Positions 61,260-64,000 of a stretch of 64,000 bases of DNA are shown here, piece after piece. This DNA is from an uncultured Eubacteriales bacterium (lineage in GTDB: Bacteria; Bacillota; Clostridia; Lachnospirales; Bianqueaceae). The stretch spans positions 1 to 64,000 of the forward strand of contig OMYN01000005.1 in assembly GCA_900315265.1 (NCBI GenBank). Direction: 5' to 3'. How positions within the stretch are numbered: position 1 is the first letter of the stretch; each line of letters starts with the position of its first letter. The notes under the pieces are model-generated. The model saw only the letters and a list, made by a program, of their open reading frames with translations, did not search any database and was not told the origin of the DNA. The position numbers and the translations under genes are program-made.

Positions 61260-61287
61260 TTGTCTTCTTTTGATCCGTATGTATGAT
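61260..61287 (+). promoter_or_regulatory. Predicted promoter for the cysteine synthase homologue
   Basis: TTGTCT (61260-61265) and TATGAT (61282-61287) are 16 bases apart. Because the in-frame ATG at 61283 lies inside the -10 box, translation must start downstream. Confidence 0.55.
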
Positions 61288-61318
61288 GTACAATAACAGA
61301 AAGGTTGGATATAAGAAC

Positions 61319-62293
61319 ATGGTTTATACATCGATTACACAGCTGGTCGGCCGGACTCCCCTGATAGAGTTCGAAAAATACGAAAAAGCGAATCAGTTAC
61401 CTGCCCACTTACTGGGAAAGCTGGAGTATCTGAATCCTGCCGGCAGTATCAAAGACCGGCCTGCTTTATTTATGATCCGTCAGGCGGAACAGGACGGTAT
61501 ACTGAAACCGGGCGATACGATCGTCGAACAGACCAGCGGCAATACGGGGATCGCCTTGGCTGCTTACGGAGTCGCCCTAGGCTACCATCTTGAGATTTTT
61601 CTGGAAGCAGGCGTCACTCCTGAAAGGAAAACCATGCTGAAGGGATACGGTGCCGTACTGAGGGATTACCGGGATCTTCCGGGAGAAGATCCCGATCAGC
61701 CTTTTGATGAATTCCGGGAAGCGACCATGGCAGAGATCGAGGGCTACTGCAAAGCTCACGGCCCACGTTATCATTATTTGAATCAGGTAACCAATAAGGC
61801 AAATCCCCGTTCTCATATGGTGACGACCGGTCCGGAGATATGGGAAGACACGGACGGCATGGTTGATGCCCTGGTCTGCATGGTTGGCACGGGAGGTACT
61901 CTCCACGGTCTTTCGACTTACCTGAGAGGGAAAAATCCGGATCTTTATGTTTTGGCCGTACAGCCTGCCCCCTGTTCAAGACGCAGCCGTCAGAATCCCT
62001 ACTGCCCTATCATCGACGGCGTTCTGAACTTTAATGATGTGGATGATAAGGAACTGACCGATTTTATTCTTCGCAGTGATTATCAGGAGTGCATGGATAT
62101 AACCTGCGCCGAAGCCTATCAGACTGCCCGCTCTATCGGCCGTCTGCAGGGTATCTTGCTGGGCACGAGTGCTTCCGCGGCCCTGACAGCCGCTGCCCGT
62201 TTAGCCAAACGGCCGGCCATGAAGGGCAAAAATATCGTTGTGATCTTACCTGACGGCGGCGATAAATACCTGTCGACCCGCCAGTTTTATTAA
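61319..62293 (+). CDS. Cysteine synthase / cystathionine beta-synthase family PLP enzyme
   Basis: The 324-residue protein is a fold type II PLP enzyme with the cofactor Lys in [11 protein letters not shown], the TSGNTGIAL loop, the phosphate-binding GTGGTLHG and a C-terminal GTSASAA in place of the usual GxSSGA. It may use O-acetylserine or serine. The start at 61319 follows AAGGTTGG. The partly lost luxS gene next to it suggests a former place in homocysteine-cysteine interconversion. Confidence 0.87.
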   Translation: MVYTSITQLVGRTPLIEFEKYEKANQLPAHLLGKLEYLNPAGSIKDRPALFMIRQAEQDGILKPGDTIVEQTSGNTGIALAAYGVALGYHLEIFLEAGVTPERKTMLKGYGAVLRDYRDLPGEDPDQPFDEFREATMAEIEGYCKAHGPRYHYLNQVTNKANPRSHMVTTGPEIWEDTDGMVDALVCMVGTGGTLHGLSTYLRGKNPDLYVLAVQPAPCSRRSRQNPYCPIIDGVLNFNDVDDKELTDFILRSDYQECMDITCAEAYQTARSIGRLQGILLGTSASAALTAAARLAKRPAMKGKNIVVILPDGGDKYLSTRQFY

Positions 62294-62307
62294 AAAAGGA
62301 GTTTACT

Positions 62308-62595
62308 ATGGAAAAAATTGCCAGTTTTACGATCAACCATCTGAAGCTGATGCCGGGTATATATGTGTCAAGAAAAGACCACATCGGCAAGGAGACCATT
62401 ACTACCTTTGATATCCGGCTGACCGCTCCTAACCGGGAACCGGTCCTGAATACGGCAGAACTTCATACGATCGAGCACCTTGGAGCCACTTATCTTAGAA
62501 ATGACAAGGAATTCGGAAGCAGGATCGTGTATTTCGGACCCATGGGCTGCCGGACCGCCTGCATTATCCCCAGTGAGTTAACGTATCTCCAATAA
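62308..62595 (+). pseudogene. luxS: Truncated S-ribosylhomocysteine lyase (LuxS)
   Basis: LuxS cleaves S-ribosylhomocysteine to homocysteine and the AI-2 precursor. The 95-codon frame matches LuxS from its start through [13 protein letters not shown] (metal ligands His53, His57) to GPMGCRTA with the catalytic Cys81. After that the sequence turns to [11 protein letters not shown] and stops. About 65 residues are gone, including the third metal ligand (Cys126 in intact enzymes), so it cannot be an active classic LuxS. The end overlaps the convergent exonuclease III gene by 18 bases. Confidence 0.9.
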
Positions 62596-63402
62596 GATGG
62601 GTGTATGATCCTGCCTTTTGCCTGAGTCCATCATTTCAGACTTTACGACACGGTCTTTGATGCGGTCGCTGACCAGAAAGTAGTCGATCCTCCATCCTGA
62701 ATTGTTGATCTTACTGGTTTTGATACGCTGGGCCCACCAGGAATAGGCACCCTTGACGTCTCCGTGAAGATAGCGGAAGGTATCGACAAAGCCTTTGCCT
62801 AAAAGGTTGGTGAAGCCTGCCCTTTCTTCATCGGTAAAGCCGGCAGACTGATGGTTGTTTTCCGGATGGGCAAGGTCGATCTCCTGATGGGCAACATTGT
62901 AATCGCCGCAGGCCACGACCGGCTTCTCGGCGGAAAGGCCGGCAAGATAATCCGCATACTTTCGGTCCCAGACCTGGCGCTGGCCAAGCCGTTTGAGACC
63001 GTCTCCGGCATTGGGGGTGTATACCAGATTGAAGTAGAGATCCCCAAGATCCAGCGTGATCATGCGCCCTTCCAGGTCCATAGGCTCAGGAGCTCCGATG
63101 CTGGGATAAGCCGCCGAAACAGTTAGTCCTCTTTTATACAGGGCCATCACCCCGGCATAGCCCTTACGGGCGGGTTCGCGCGAACTGACAGATACATAAT
63201 CATATTCAGGAAAATAACTGTCCAGGGCTTCTTTTTGTTTATTGTTCATGCCGTCAGCAGGAAGCTTTGTTTCCTGAACAGCGATAATGTCGGCGTCCTG
63301 ATCGGCGATCTTTTGTAAGACTTCTCTGGTCAGAAGGGCCCGGTCGCTGGTACCGGTCAGAGCTGCATTTAATGAATCGATATTCCAGGAGATGAATTTC
63401 AT
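62578..63402 (-). CDS. xthA: Exodeoxyribonuclease III
   Basis: The enzyme cuts DNA at abasic sites and trims 3' blocks in base-excision repair. The 274-residue protein shows the catalytic elements: [15 protein letters not shown] with the metal Glu, [24 protein letters not shown] with Asp and Asn, WRIDYFLVS and the final SDH-type [10 protein letters not shown]. The ATG at 63402 follows AAAGGAACC; a TTG seven codons earlier is less likely. Confidence 0.95.
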   Translation of the reverse strand: MKFISWNIDSLNAALTGTSDRALLTREVLQKIADQDADIIAVQETKLPADGMNNKQKEALDSYFPEYDYVSVSSREPARKGYAGVMALYKRGLTVSAAYPSIGAPEPMDLEGRMITLDLGDLYFNLVYTPNAGDGLKRLGQRQVWDRKYADYLAGLSAEKPVVACGDYNVAHQEIDLAHPENNHQSAGFTDEERAGFTNLLGKGFVDTFRYLHGDVKGAYSWWAQRIKTSKINNSGWRIDYFLVSDRIKDRVVKSEMMDSGKRQDHTPILLEIR

Positions 63403-63505
63403 TGGGATAGGTTCCTTTCGCAAAGATTATCATTATTGTAGCATATCTGGGACAGACTTCTGAAAGATTATTCGTGTTTATAAGAATCGACTTTCTTCTT
63501 CATGC

Positions 63506-63535
63506 TTGACTTCATGCTTAGTACATTTGTATAAT
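63506..63535 (+). promoter_or_regulatory. Predicted promoter for the lysine riboswitch transcript
   Basis: TTGACT (63506-63511) and consensus TATAAT (63530-63535) are 18 bases apart. Transcription would start near 63542, just ahead of the aptamer. Confidence 0.8.
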
Positions 63536-63552
63536 CCATTCATGTCTAACAG

Positions 63553-63709
63553 AATAGAGGTAGCGGTGCAGATCAGTAATCAGGACAGCCGGCAGGCAGC
63601 GACCCTGATGAAAGGCAATCACCGCCGAACGCGGAAAACCGGCAGGTTTTTCGCGTGGGGACAGTTGAGAAGATCTCTGCCACTCCTTCGTACGTGAAGA
63701 GGCGCTATT
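63553..63709 (+). ncRNA. Lysine riboswitch aptamer (L box)
   Basis: The sequence follows the lysine aptamer order: AATAGAGGTAGCGG with GC, AGTA, GAAAGGCAATCACCGCCGAA, a GGGGACAGTTGA segment, and a closing AGGCGCTATT. The ends pair as P1 (AATAG 63553-63557 with CTATT 63705-63709). GAAAGG followed by CGCCGAA is the most specific part. A terminator lies 13 bases further on. ACAGTTGA at 63661-63668 can pair with TCAACTGT at 63721-63728, giving the alternative fold. Confidence 0.85.
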
Positions 63710-63722
63710 AGCATTGAAGATC

Positions 63723-63754
63723 AACTGTATGCGGTAGCCGCATACAGTTTTTTT
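63723..63754 (+). terminator. Riboswitch-controlled terminator
   Basis: AACTGTATGCGG pairs perfectly with CCGCATACAGTT around TAG, followed by TTTTTTTATT. The left arm overlaps TCAACTGT, which can instead pair with ACAGTTGA inside the aptamer, so lysine binding should favour termination. Confidence 0.88.
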
Positions 63755-63827
63755 ATTGTTTATTGGGCTGCTGACGGGACGAAGGATTCAGCTTAGACAA
63801 AAAATACATCCCTAAAGGAGAATCCGT

Positions 63828-64000
63828 ATGATTCAATTTCTCGGCTGGCTGGACGGAGTTCTGTGGGGTACCCCTCTTCTCGTTCTGATCCTGGGCACCG
63901 GCACTTATTTTACCATCCGTTCCAAGTTCTTCCAGGTACGCCACTTCGGCTTTATCATGAAGAACACCTTCGGAAAGATCTTTACCGGCAAGGTCGATGC
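63828..64000 (+). CDS. AGCS family sodium:amino acid symporter (N-terminal part, runs off the right edge)
   Basis: The first 57 residues, MIQFLGWLDGVLWGTPLLVL onward to GTYFTIRSKFFQVRHFGF, match the N-terminus of alanine/glycine:cation symporters. The ATG follows CTAAAGGAGAATCCGT. Transcription is predicted to depend on the lysine riboswitch and terminator upstream. This suggests that the carrier imports lysine or a lysine-linked amino acid, although most family members are described for alanine or glycine. Confidence 0.85.
   Translation, partial: MIQFLGWLDGVLWGTPLLVLILGTGTYFTIRSKFFQVRHFGFIMKNTFGKIFTGKVD

Noticed and set aside
63553-63760. Glycine riboswitch ahead of the AGCS gene
   Set aside because: Glycine aptamers are common before this family, but the GGAGAG and CCGAAGG tandem aptamer pattern is absent while the lysine aptamer order is present.
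1-64000. CRISPR array, tRNA or rRNA genes, insertion sequences
   Set aside because: Scanning for evenly spaced repeats, cloverleaf-type GTTCGANTC segments and transposase motifs gave nothing I could support.

Overview
The window looks like chromosomal DNA of an anaerobic, gut-type member of the Clostridia (Firmicutes). I infer this from strong AGGAGG-type ribosome binding sites, canonical sigma-A promoters, a type-A RNase P RNA, a phosphofructokinase with GGNG and PKTIDND motifs, an Lsa-type ABC-F protein and a MOBV-type mobile element of the kind common in Lachnospiraceae. No species can be named. Most genes lie on the minus strand.

Layout. (1) 1-3548: glycolysis (pgk, tpiA) plus a GH125 alpha-mannosidase. 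(2) About 3660-12854: a roughly 9.2 kb integrative mobilizable element. It holds a small cargo set (membrane protein, GNAT-cytidine deaminase fusion, GNAT, ORF6N protein, small HTH), a MOBV relaxase, a RepA-like ATPase with a candidate iteron origin, a MobC-like protein, integrase, excisionase and an XRE regulator with an operator array. It sits between ansA and the GH125 gene. (3) 12934-19791: two carbohydrate loci read from back-to-back promoters. One is a tightly overlapping Gfo/Idh - TIM barrel - nagA - mscL - ansA operon. The other is a TIM-barrel gene facing a second nagA, which ends a pfk - pseudo-M50 - DD-carboxypeptidase operon. (4) 22085-26174: pfk, an rRNA methyltransferase, folA, thyA and an ACT-domain protein. 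(5) 26302-29099: a second TIM - TIM - Gfo/Idh sugar operon on the plus strand. (6) 29166-36459: rnpB, glcK, manA, apt, recJ, secF and secD. (7) 36547-45053: a membrane-anchored M6 metalloprotease, an ABC-F ATPase, and an EamA - methyltransferase - DUF308 - serine hydrolase - tcdA - HAD run. (8) 45053-51730: a complete pstSCAB-phoU-phoB-phoR phosphate operon in which pstC carries a one-base frameshift. (9) 52060-58560: an M61-like peptidase, an uncharacterised protein with a Vsr-like nuclease domain, a MATE exporter, an Lsa-like ABC-F protein and a divergent PAP2 protein. (10) 58543-64000: a P1 peptidase, azlCD, an AhpD-like gene with an in-frame stop, a cysteine synthase homologue, a truncated luxS, exonuclease III, and a lysine riboswitch ahead of an AGCS symporter.

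Three of the genes appear broken: pstC (frameshift), the AhpD-like gene (nonsense codon) and luxS (3' truncation). The most interesting items are the ORF6N gene whose coding sequence repeats the palindrome found upstream of it, the lysine riboswitch on an AGCS-family transporter with a visible antiterminator, the metalloprotease homologue that has lost its active site, the candidate iteron origin of the mobile element, and the uncharacterised Vsr-like nuclease protein.
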